Positions 6,855 to 13,189 of a stretch of DNA of 13,189 nucleotides are shown here, piece by piece. Location of the stretch: assembly GCA_034429275.1 (NCBI GenBank), contig DAOUFU010000077.1:1-13189 (forward strand), written 5' to 3'. The stretch's first letter is position 1; each line of letters starts with the position of its first letter. The stretch comes from DAOUFU01 sp034429275 (lineage in GTDB: Bacteria; Chloroflexota; Anaerolineae; Aggregatilineales; Aggregatilineaceae). The translations under genes were made by a program, and so were the position numbers. The notes beneath the pieces were generated by a model, which ran no database searches, was not told where the DNA came from, and saw nothing but the letters and a program-made list of their open reading frames with translations.

Positions 6855-8912
6855 TCAGCGAGGCATCACGTCCAGGATCAGGTTCGGGCGCGTGTTGCTC
6901 TCGTCACGGGGGTCACCCACCGCGAAGATATCATCCGACTCAGAGGCGACCGTCAGGCGCACCGGCGCGTTGGCCGGACCATCCAGCGGCAGCGGGTCCA
7001 CGATGCACAGCTCATACTGGCCGGGACGCCCTGGACGATCGTCGACCACAGACTGGAAGACCACTTGCGACGAATCACCCCGGAAGGTGGGCGCGCGATC
7101 ATCCACGCTGTTGGCAGTCAGCGCCTTGATGGCTCCACTCGCCAGGTCCAGCGCAAAGATTTCGCTGTCGCCACCCGCATCAAAGGCATGGAACACCAGG
7201 AACGAATCATCCGGCGCGAAGACCGGCCCGCCTACGCTGTAGCCGGTGTCAGTCAACTGCTGGGCCTCACCGGATTCGACATCCATCACCCAGAGATTCT
7301 CGACCCCGTCTTCATCCGTTTGCAGCCATGCCAGCAGCGCCCCATTGTGGGATACAACGGGCAGCCGGTCGGTGGTGTCGTTGTTGGTAAGCTGGGTCAA
7401 TTCGCCGGTCACCACGTTCAGCTTGAAGAGTTCCCAATCGCCATCGCGGTCACTCTCGAAGACGATGTGCTCGCCATCCGGGAACCAGAACGCGCCCATA
7501 TCGGTCGCGTCATCTTCGGTCAGCCGCACCGGAACACCATCGCCGGTCACGTCCACCATGTAAAGCTCCCAGTTGCGGTCGCGGTTGCTCTCGAACACGA
7601 TCACGCCGTCGGGGCCCCACACCGGGTTGACATCGATGCCGGTGTTAAAGGTCAGGCGCTGCACCTGGCTGCCATCGACCTTGGAGAGGTAGATTTCCCA
7701 GCTTCCCTGCGGGTCGCGGTTGGAGACAAATGCCACCCATTGGCAGTCGGGCGAGATGCTCGGCTCAATATCGGCGCTGGATGGGCTGAGTGTGACATTG
7801 GCGGCCTCACCAGTCGCCGGATCAAGAGCAAACAGATCCCAATCGTTGGTCCGGTTGCTGTGGAAGAGCAGGTCACCCGCGCATTGTCCTTCACCGAGCG
7901 TGACCGGCGTCCACGCGGGGGCATCGAGATCGCGCCCCGGCCTGCCGGTGTGCATGGCAATCAGCGGGAAGGGTCGCCCCGTCGGCGGAATCGGGCGGGT
8001 GATGCCCGAAGGCAGCTGGACCTGCGGCTGAGGTTGTCCTACACCAGAGGGGCTAATAATCGCCGGGTTGAAATAGCGTTCAGGCAGCACGTTCTGCGGC
8101 ACGTTTTCAAGTTCTGCGAAACGGTCCCATTCATCCTGAGACATCACGCGCCAGCTTCGCCACTCTACCTCGTTATCCCCCTTGGTGACATCGACCGATA
8201 CCCCCGCCGGAATTTCCACGCGAGTCGGCGATTTGGGGAAGAGGACCGCCTTACCGTTGCCCGTGATCACCTGCAGCTGGTTGTCCCCCCGTGAGCGCAG
8301 GATTACCGTTGAGCTTAACTCAATCGGAACCTCGTTCACGGTGATGGTCACCGTCATCCCGGATGGCGATTGAACAACAAGCGATGAGGGCGGCACGTTG
8401 ATACATTCGGTGCTGTCCGTCCCGGTTTGCAGTTTGAGCACCTGCATCGGAACAGGGGCATCTTTCTTGGGGCCTTTAGCATCTGCCGGAGGAACCAGGT
8501 TTGTGATCTGCGCGTCCCCCATCAGCATATACACTGTGCTCTTGTTTGCCGACGCGCTGCGCGTACCGAGCTGTACTCTCAACAGCGCGATGCCCCACTG
8601 CGACTGCTGTGAGGAAAAAGGACTGGTAATCAGGCCGCCCACCTGGGCGAGATCGACCTGATCCCCTTGCTTGGCAAAGCCAGCAAGCTGGCCCGCCTCA
8701 CCAAAGCCGGTCGCGGTCACGGTGGGAAAACCATAACACACGCGGTTGGCCCCGACCCCAGCACATTGGGTCCCCAGGTCCGACAATGCCCGCGATACCA
8801 ATGCTTCACAAGCGCCTACCTGTCCTTGCGCTTGCCTCATACCCCCCAACCCGGGTATGCCCACTAACATCACTATAAGGACAATGATTGAAAAAACGCG
8901 GCGATCCAGCAT
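6855..8912 (-). CDS. Secreted TolB-like (PD40) seven-bladed beta-propeller protein
   Basis: A 685-residue exported protein. Residues 1-30 are a signal peptide (MLDRRVF, then a hydrophobic core IIVLIVMLVGIPGLGG, likely cut near AQG). Residues 31-275 form an N-terminal region with cysteines at 35, 50, 59 and 170; in its second half it reads like a FecR-style beta domain (PAGVSVDV). A proline-rich linker follows at about 288-335. From 347 to 640 I count seven PD40 repeats of the form (I/V)xFxSxRDxxWELYxxD, at about 348, 393, 438, 483, 528, 572 and 617, enough for a closed seven-blade propeller. No catalytic residues are evident; such propellers usually bind proteins or sugars. The ATG at 8912 has AAGGAG six bases upstream. 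The gene is divergent from the polysaccharide kinase gene, so it may act at the cell surface with that system. Confidence 0.8.
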   Translation of the reverse strand: MLDRRVFSIIVLIVMLVGIPGLGGMRQAQGQVGACEALVSRALSDLGTQCAGVGANRVCYGFPTVTATGFGEAGQLAGFAKQGDQVDLAQVGGLITSPFSSQQSQWGIALLRVQLGTRSASANKSTVYMLMGDAQITNLVPPADAKGPKKDAPVPMQVLKLQTGTDSTECINVPPSSLVVQSPSGMTVTITVNEVPIELSSTVILRSRGDNQLQVITGNGKAVLFPKSPTRVEIPAGVSVDVTKGDNEVEWRSWRVMSQDEWDRFAELENVPQNVLPERYFNPAIISPSGVGQPQPQVQLPSGITRPIPPTGRPFPLIAMHTGRPGRDLDAPAWTPVTLGEGQCAGDLLFHSNRTNDWDLFALDPATGEAANVTLSPSSADIEPSISPDCQWVAFVSNRDPQGSWEIYLSKVDGSQVQRLTFNTGIDVNPVWGPDGVIVFESNRDRNWELYMVDVTGDGVPVRLTEDDATDMGAFWFPDGEHIVFESDRDGDWELFKLNVVTGELTQLTNNDTTDRLPVVSHNGALLAWLQTDEDGVENLWVMDVESGEAQQLTDTGYSVGGPVFAPDDSFLVFHAFDAGGDSEIFALDLASGAIKALTANSVDDRAPTFRGDSSQVVFQSVVDDRPGRPGQYELCIVDPLPLDGPANAPVRLTVASESDDIFAVGDPRDESNTRPNLILDVMPR

Positions 8913-9005
8913 GGGATGCTCCTTAGTAGCTTTTTGGATGTTGAACGATTTGCAAGTGACAAGTGGCAAACAAATAGGAGGTTGCAATGAGCCTTACACC
9001 CCGAT

Positions 9006-9106
9006 ACAATTGTGTAACATTATTTGAATATGTGCAACGTATCATTTTTTCTAAATTTACAACCTGTAAAATTAGACGTTTACATATCTTTAATATCTCG
9101 TAAATG
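9006..9106. promoter_or_regulatory. AT-rich divergent control region with TTTACA/TGTAAA repeats
   Basis: This lies between the divergent starts at 8912 and 9186 and is far more AT-rich than its surroundings. It contains the palindrome ACAATTGT (9006-9013), a perfect inverted repeat TTTACA-ACC-TGTAAA (9056-9070), and a second looser pair TTTAC (9080-9084) with GTAAA (9101-9105). Repetition of the same half-site suggests binding by a dimeric regulator. I could not place convincing -35/-10 pairs for either gene, so the promoters may use another sigma factor or an activator. Confidence 0.4.
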
Positions 9107-9185
9107 ACAGCAGGACTCAACACCGGCATAGCCTGGGGTGGCAATCGAGCTGGTGCGATGGGGCGGGGTTTCCAGAGGGGCCGGG

Positions 9186-10820
9186 ATGGAGCTTGTTGCA
9201 TATCTTCGTTTGTTCAGAAAATGGTGGTGGCTGATCGCCATCGCCGCTTTCCTGGCAGGGGGCGCGTCCTACCTGTTCACCAGCCGCCAGCCCGACCGCT
9301 ACCAGGCATGGGTAAGCATCTCGGTCGGCAGCTTCATCGATTCGCCCGATGTGGAAACTAACGAACTGCGAGTAGGGCAGGAACTGGCGCAGACTTATGC
9401 CGTGATCGCCAAGTACAACCGCACGCTCGAAGCCGCTGTCGAAACGGGAAACCTGCCCGTCACACCGGCTGAGCTGGGTACTGCGCTAAGCACACGCATT
9501 GTGCCCGACACCTCGCTGCTGGTGCTGACGGTGACCTACACTGACCCCGTGCTGGCCGCCGACATGGTTAACGAGGTGGCCCAGCAGTTGATCCTCAACA
9601 GCCCGACCAATCTCACCGTGGAACAGCAAAGCCAGATTGACATGGCGAACGCTGAGATCACCCGGCTGCGCGAAGAACTTTCGCAGATGCGCCTGCAACT
9701 CTCAGCGATCAACACCCGGCTTCAAACGGCTGCTGACAGCGTATTACGCGAGCAGTTGACCGAAGAGCGCAATACGCTCATTGCGCAGATCAACCAGGCA
9801 TCGAGCAATATCGCAGACTTTACCGCCACGGTCGCCAGCTTGCAGCGCCGGACCAACTCGCTCGACATCGTGCAGCCCGCCCAGATTCCGAATGCGCCGA
9901 TCGGCTCCAATACGCTGTCACGCACCCTGCTGGCGGCGATGGTAGGCGCGGCGCTGGCTGTGGGCGGCGCGCTGTTGATTGAATACCTGGATAGCACGGT
10001 AAAAACCAACGAAGATGTGACGCAAACACTCCAGATGCCTGTGTTGGCGAATATCCCTCGCTTTGGCAAGAAACATGAGGACTATCCCCAGAAATTGATC
10101 GCGTATCTGGAGCCAACCTCTCCCGTCTCCGAGCAGTACCGGATGCTGCGCACCAACCTGGTGTTTTCCAGCAATGGGGCCTCAAGCAACACCTATGTCA
10201 TCACCAGCCCCGGCCCTTCCGAGGGCAAAAGCGTGGTGACGGCCAATCTGGCGGTCACGCTGGCCCTGGCCGGTTTCCGCGTGCTGCTGGTTGATACCGA
10301 CCTGCGCCGTCCCCGTGTCCACGAGATATTCAACACTCACAACGATTTTGGCCTGTCAACCTTGCTGCGTACCAGTCCGAGCAGCTTGATGCAGAATACG
10401 TCTTCACAAGGTGCCTCACAGACTGTCAGCGAGTTGATCGACCAATGCATGGTCCAGACCCAAATCCCCGGCCTGATGGTGATCCCAAGCGGCGGCTCAC
10501 CACTCAACCCCACCGAAGTCTTGGGATCAGATGTGATGACCGAATGGTATACCACCATCCGCCAGCTATATGGGTTTGATGTCGTGCTGTTCGATTCACC
10601 GCCGGCGCTGGTCGTTGCGGATAGTTCAATCCTTGCTGCTTCACTGGATGCCCCCGTTCTGGTCGTGCTGCAATCCGGGCAGACGCGCATGAACGCGGCG
10701 CTGCGCCTGAAAGAAGTGATGCAGCGGCTGAATGTCAAGCTGGCGGGTGTGGTCCTCAACGCCATCAGTATGCGGGATCGTGAGTACTACGGCTACAACT
10801 ATTACTACTATCGCCAGTAG
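9186..10820 (+). CDS. Polysaccharide chain-length determinant fused to BY-type tyrosine kinase (Wzz/Wzc-like)
   Basis: An inner-membrane protein that controls length and export of capsule or exopolysaccharide through autophosphorylation on tyrosine. In the 544-residue product a Wzz segment spans residues 1-270: first membrane helix about 13-31, an outside loop with a coiled-coil stretch about 145-222, a proline-rich PAQIPNAPIG before the second helix (246-266). The cytoplasmic kinase follows: Walker A SPGPSEGKS (341-349), Walker A' VLLVDTDLRRPR (366-377), Walker B VVLFDSPP (466-473), and a tyrosine cluster at the extreme C-terminus (seven Tyr in the last eleven residues). The ATG at 9186 was chosen because GAGGGG lies five bases upstream; an in-frame GTG at 9138 lacks a site. 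It heads the rightward polysaccharide region; the matching phosphatase and outer-membrane exporter are not in the window. Confidence 0.88.
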   Translation: MELVAYLRLFRKWWWLIAIAAFLAGGASYLFTSRQPDRYQAWVSISVGSFIDSPDVETNELRVGQELAQTYAVIAKYNRTLEAAVETGNLPVTPAELGTALSTRIVPDTSLLVLTVTYTDPVLAADMVNEVAQQLILNSPTNLTVEQQSQIDMANAEITRLREELSQMRLQLSAINTRLQTAADSVLREQLTEERNTLIAQINQASSNIADFTATVASLQRRTNSLDIVQPAQIPNAPIGSNTLSRTLLAAMVGAALAVGGALLIEYLDSTVKTNEDVTQTLQMPVLANIPRFGKKHEDYPQKLIAYLEPTSPVSEQYRMLRTNLVFSSNGASSNTYVITSPGPSEGKSVVTANLAVTLALAGFRVLLVDTDLRRPRVHEIFNTHNDFGLSTLLRTSPSSLMQNTSSQGASQTVSELIDQCMVQTQIPGLMVIPSGGSPLNPTEVLGSDVMTEWYTTIRQLYGFDVVLFDSPPALVVADSSILAASLDAPVLVVLQSGQTRMNAALRLKEVMQRLNVKLAGVVLNAISMRDREYYGYNYYYYRQ

Positions 10821-10888
10821 ACGTTGTTTTCCCGCGATTTGCCCAACCATGGGGTAAGGAACGCTTGAGATCATCGATCGGGAGTACA

Positions 10889-10975
10889 ATGAAGAGACAC
10901 TTTAGCGATCATGCAACTGCCTGGGACCGCGATCTCCCGTCGAATTCGGTCGTTTTGCCCTACTGCCGAATTTGA
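10889..10975 (+). CDS. Possible short leader ORF (28 residues)
   Basis: An ATG with GGGAG four bases upstream opens a 28-codon frame ending in TGA at 10973-10975. The product starts MKRHFSDHATAWDRD and shows no known motif. It lies in the gap between the kinase and the NusG-paralogue gene and spans two inverted repeats that cannot form together, so it could be a regulatory leader peptide. It could equally be chance, since frames this short are common; the ribosome binding site spacing is on the short side. Confidence 0.22.
   Translation: MKRHFSDHATAWDRDLPSNSVVLPYCRI
10925..10972 (+). promoter_or_regulatory. Overlapping alternative hairpins, attenuator-like
   Basis: GACCG (10925-10929) can pair with CGGTC (10947-10951), which is followed by GTTTT as in a weak terminator. 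AATTCGG (10943-10949) can instead pair perfectly with CCGAATT (10966-10972) over a 16-base loop. The two pairings share 10947-10949 and exclude each other. The first stem has only five pairs, so function is uncertain. Confidence 0.3.
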
Positions 10976-11000
10976 CTCTTCCACCAAGGTGTTGTATTTT
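10972..11000 (+). promoter_or_regulatory. Sigma70-type promoter for the NusG-paralogue operon
   Basis: TTGACT (10972-10977, five of six consensus positions) and TATTTT (10995-11000, four of six) are exactly 17 bases apart. Transcription would begin near 11007, giving an AT-rich leader of about 145 bases to the ATG at 11154. The rest of the 333-base gap after the kinase holds only the short frame and hairpins listed separately. Confidence 0.5.
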
Positions 11001-11153
11001 TCAAGTATATAAGCGTGCCATAATTCGATATTATTATTCCATATTTAGGAATTTCATTCTCTACCCAAGCGAGGAAACTAACACAAATCCAGCTAACGGA
11101 CTGGAAACGCTGATATCTCAACAATGCCCAAGAAGCCAGCCAGAGGCAACGCA

Positions 11154-11669
11154 ATGAGCACGATGTGGTACGTCCTCCATACCAAGCCCAAAAGAGAAAA
11201 TGTGGTATGTTCGTACCTGGAATCGCAAGACCTGGAGGTATTCTATCCCTCCATTCGAGTCAAGCCGGTCAATCCGCGTGCTTCAACGGTGCGGCCCTTG
11301 TTCCCCCGTTATATGTTCATTCATGTTGATCTTGGGCAAATGGGCTTTTCGGCGCTGCGCTGGATTCCAAATGCTATTGGCCTGGTTCTCGTTGGAGATG
11401 AGCCTGCTTCGGTTGCGGACCACGTGATCCGCGCATTGAAGCACCGGGTCACAGAAATCGAGAACGCCGGCGGGCTGGTACTCGATGGATTAAAGCCCGG
11501 CGATCCGGTTAGGATCACCCGCGGCCCCCTGGCCGGATACGAAGCGCTGTTTGATATGCGGCTGAGCGGCACCGAGCGGGTCCAACTCTTATTGAACCTG
11601 GGTGGGCGGCAGGTCAGAGTACAAACGACTTCCGCGTCAATCGAGAAAATTGCCCAACCGTGCCGGTAG
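11154..11669 (+). CDS. NusG-paralogue transcription antitermination factor (RfaH/LoaP/UpxY type)
   Basis: Binds RNA polymerase and helps it read through long polysaccharide operons. The 171-residue product has the NGN domain first: MWYVLHTKPKRE (4-15), then FYPSIRVK and the hallmark LFPRYMFIHVD (49-59), ending near residue 95. A KOW-type domain follows, LKPGDPVRITRGPLAGYEALF (113-133). Length matches NusG paralogues, and housekeeping nusG normally sits with secE and rplK, not next to capsule genes, so a specialised role is likely. The ATG at 11154 was chosen because AGAGG lies seven bases upstream; an in-frame ATG at 11124 has none. The next gene, 121 bases on, is a polysaccharide dehydratase. 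Which subgroup it belongs to cannot be settled by eye. Confidence 0.88.
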   Translation: MSTMWYVLHTKPKRENVVCSYLESQDLEVFYPSIRVKPVNPRASTVRPLFPRYMFIHVDLGQMGFSALRWIPNAIGLVLVGDEPASVADHVIRALKHRVTEIENAGGLVLDGLKPGDPVRITRGPLAGYEALFDMRLSGTERVQLLLNLGGRQVRVQTTSASIEKIAQPCR

Positions 11670-11710
11670 GTGATCGCATCCCGGCTGTCCGTTATTCCCA
11701 AAGGCGATCC

Positions 11711-11744
11711 GTCCATGTGGGCTGTGCGGGCACCTCACATGGAC
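11711..11744 (+). promoter_or_regulatory. Strong RNA hairpin in the leader between the antiterminator and the dehydratase genes
   Basis: GTCCATGTG (11711-11719) pairs perfectly over nine bases with CACATGGAC (11736-11744). The 16-base loop can fold further (GTG 11724-11726 with CAC 11731-11733). There is no T run after it, so it is not an intrinsic terminator. Its place just after a NusG-paralogue gene and before the operon makes it a candidate recognition element; LoaP proteins of Firmicutes are known to use such leader hairpins. Confidence 0.5.
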
Positions 11745-11754
11745 TTGGTAGGAA

Positions 11755-11777
11755 TCACGACCGATACTTGATCGTGA
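11755..11777 (+). repeat. Inverted repeat TCACGA/TCGTGA next to the dehydratase ribosome binding site
   Basis: A perfect six-pair repeat with an 11-base loop (11755-11760 with 11772-11777). Its right arm touches the G-rich ribosome binding region (G run 11778-11785) of the gene starting at 11791, so if formed it could affect translation start. It is too short to be sure it is not chance. Confidence 0.35.
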
Positions 11778-11790
11778 GGGGGGGGAACTC

Positions 11791-13189
11791 ATGTCAAGAA
11801 GTACTGTCTCAAGTGGGTTAGTCCAGCGTATCGCCAAAAAGGTGAAACGGATCATTCCGCTGGCGCTGGCCGATGCCGTGATCCTGTTCTCTGCCTATGC
11901 GCTCACTCACGGGGTGCGAACCGGCTCGATAGTGCTGCATAGTCTTGGCTTCCAGTTCGTGATCTTTGCGATCATACTCTCCTGGGCAGTGATATATGCT
12001 GCTGGCGGCTACCATCGCCTGTGGTCACAGACCAGCGGGCATGACGTCGTCGTCATTATCACCGCGACCTTTTTCTCCACCTTTGTCTTGCTAATCCTGG
12101 ACCTGCTGCTTACTCCACGTCCTGTACCACTCAGCGTGGTGGCCGTCAGCCATATCCTGGCACTTAACGGATATGTGGGCGTTCGCTACCGCTCACGCCT
12201 GATTAGCGGCCTGGATTGGCGGTGGCGTGCCATCTGGTACCGCGAGTTTCCCCAGGTGAAAACTCGCGTGCTGATCGTGGGGGCCGGTGAAGCCGGGCAA
12301 ATCGCCGGGCTGCGGCTCCGTCACCGCTTCCTGAACGGGCACAACAGCTTTCAGGTGGTGGGTTACGTGGATGACGACCCGAAAAAGCAGGGGCTGTATA
12401 TCCAGGGCGTGCCTGTGCTGGCATCCTGTGATGAAATCATCGAAGTGGCCCAGAAGCACCATATCGATTTGATTGTATTCGCCATTCACAACCTGTCGGG
12501 TGCACGCTTCCGAAGACTTCTTGAACTGTGCGAGCAGACTTCAGCCCGCATCAAAATTATTCCGAATGTTTTTGAGATACTCACAGATAACGTTAATGCC
12601 CCCATGCTGCGCGATGTCGAACCGCAGGACCTGCTGGGCCGCCAGCCGATTGAGTGGCACCAGCAGGTAGATGCCTCTCCCGTCACAGGCAAAGTCGTAC
12701 TGGTAACCGGGGCCGCCGGATCGATCGGGTCCGAACTCTGCCGCCAGATGATGAATTACCAGCCAGTCCATCTGATCATGTTGGACAACAACGAAAGCGG
12801 CCTGCACGATCTGTTGACAGCGCTCAAGAGCGAGTTCCCCAACCACACTATCACCGGCGTCCTGGCCGATATCACCCGGCGAGAGAGCATCGAAGCAGTC
12901 TTCACCCGCTACACCCCTCAGCTTGTCTTTCATGCGGCAGCTTACAAACACGTGCCACTCCTGGAGAATTTCCCGGAGGAGGCAATCCGCGTCAATATTC
13001 AGGGCACGCTCAACGTTGCAGAAATCGCCCAGGCGCACCGTACCGAACGCTTTTTGCTGATTTCTACCGATAAGGCGGTCAATCCATCCAGCGTCATGGG
13101 GGCCAGCCAGCGCCTCTGCGAACTGGTGATCCCGGCCCGTGCCTCCCAAGAACACACCGCGACCATCTGTGCCGCCGGCCGGTGTGGAA
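11791..13189 (+). CDS. Membrane-bound nucleotide-sugar 4,6-dehydratase (FlaA1/CapD/WbpM family), cut by window edge
   Basis: Family members remove water from UDP-GlcNAc or a similar UDP-sugar to start synthesis of a deoxy-amino sugar for capsule or O-antigen. The 466 residues seen hold four membrane helices (about 23-42, 54-72, 85-107 and 112-130), a first Rossmann domain with VLIVGAGEAGQ (160-170), and the SDR catalytic domain with VTGAAGSIGSELCRQ (305-319), VFHAAAYKHVPLLE (379-392) and STDKAVNPSSVMGASQR (425-441). The family uses a Ser-Met-Lys triad; Ser425 and Met436 are present but the lysine position 440 reads Gln. The last dozen residues also match the usual VRFGN segment poorly. The ATG at 11791 follows a run of eight G. 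About 150-200 residues are missing beyond the edge. The rest of the operon presumably continues to the right. Confidence 0.85.
   Translation, partial: MSRSTVSSGLVQRIAKKVKRIIPLALADAVILFSAYALTHGVRTGSIVLHSLGFQFVIFAIILSWAVIYAAGGYHRLWSQTSGHDVVVIITATFFSTFVLLILDLLLTPRPVPLSVVAVSHILALNGYVGVRYRSRLISGLDWRWRAIWYREFPQVKTRVLIVGAGEAGQIAGLRLRHRFLNGHNSFQVVGYVDDDPKKQGLYIQGVPVLASCDEIIEVAQKHHIDLIVFAIHNLSGARFRRLLELCEQTSARIKIIPNVFEILTDNVNAPMLRDVEPQDLLGRQPIEWHQQVDASPVTGKVVLVTGAAGSIGSELCRQMMNYQPVHLIMLDNNESGLHDLLTALKSEFPNHTITGVLADITRRESIEAVFTRYTPQLVFHAAAYKHVPLLENFPEEAIRVNIQGTLNVAEIAQAHRTERFLLISTDKAVNPSSVMGASQRLCELVIPARASQEHTATICAAGRCG

Noticed and set aside
6108..8294. A 728-codon open frame on the plus strand
   Set aside because: It lies opposite the propeller gene, the GalU-like gene and the gap between them, crosses the terminator, is rich in Arg, His and Gln without any recognisable motif, and has no ribosome binding site. 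It is a shadow frame caused by codon bias of the real genes.
12541..13155. A 204-codon open frame on the minus strand near the right edge
   Set aside because: It is antisense to the FlaA1/CapD-type dehydratase, which has complete Rossmann motifs through this stretch.
1..13189. tRNA or rRNA genes, CRISPR arrays, transposases, phage, toxin-antitoxin or defence genes
   Set aside because: I looked on both strands and saw no cloverleaf or CCA ends, no regularly spaced repeats, and no such protein families among the frames.

Overview
The window looks like chromosomal DNA from a moderately GC-rich bacterium. My best guess is Chloroflexota (Anaerolineae-like). That rests on recollection of family styles: the layout of the secreted beta-propeller protein, a fused Wzz/Wzc chain-length kinase, a NusG paralogue in front of a capsule operon, and a glucuronokinase-type GHMP kinase. 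No rRNA or other phylogenetic marker is present. There is no tRNA, CRISPR array, insertion sequence or phage gene, and both end genes are cut by the window edges.

Left part (1-2240). A truncated trehalose-6-phosphate synthase gene runs leftward off the window from a good promoter and ribosome binding site. Facing right are an unknown four-helix membrane protein, an isochorismatase-family cysteine hydrolase, and a 66-residue single-helix membrane protein 13 bases behind it.

Middle part (2242-8912), all leftward. A secreted seven-bladed beta-propeller protein ends at a textbook rho-independent terminator. After a 420-base gap with a candidate promoter come a GalU-type nucleotidyltransferase and a glucuronokinase-like GHMP kinase, one base apart. 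After about 150 bases follow an RmlD-like sugar-nucleotide reductase and an exported amidohydrolase. The first pair could make UDP-glucuronate from free glucuronate via glucuronate-1-phosphate, and the reductase could modify nucleotide sugars; this is inference from family and position.

Right part (8913-13189), rightward. A divergent, AT-rich control region separates the propeller gene from a polysaccharide chain-length/BY-kinase gene with a tyrosine-rich tail. A 333-base leader with a strong promoter candidate and possible attenuator-like hairpins precedes a NusG-paralogue antitermination factor. A leader with two perfect inverted repeats and a run of eight G then leads into a membrane-bound FlaA1/CapD-type nucleotide-sugar 4,6-dehydratase that runs off the edge. 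This is the start of an exopolysaccharide or capsule locus: the NusG paralogue probably keeps RNA polymerase going through the long operon, the dehydratase makes a deoxy-sugar precursor, and the kinase controls chain length or export. UDP-sugars from the leftward operon could feed it.

The most interesting points are the glucuronokinase/GalU pair, the NusG-paralogue/hairpin-leader arrangement, and the apparent loss of the catalytic lysine in the dehydratase close to the window edge.
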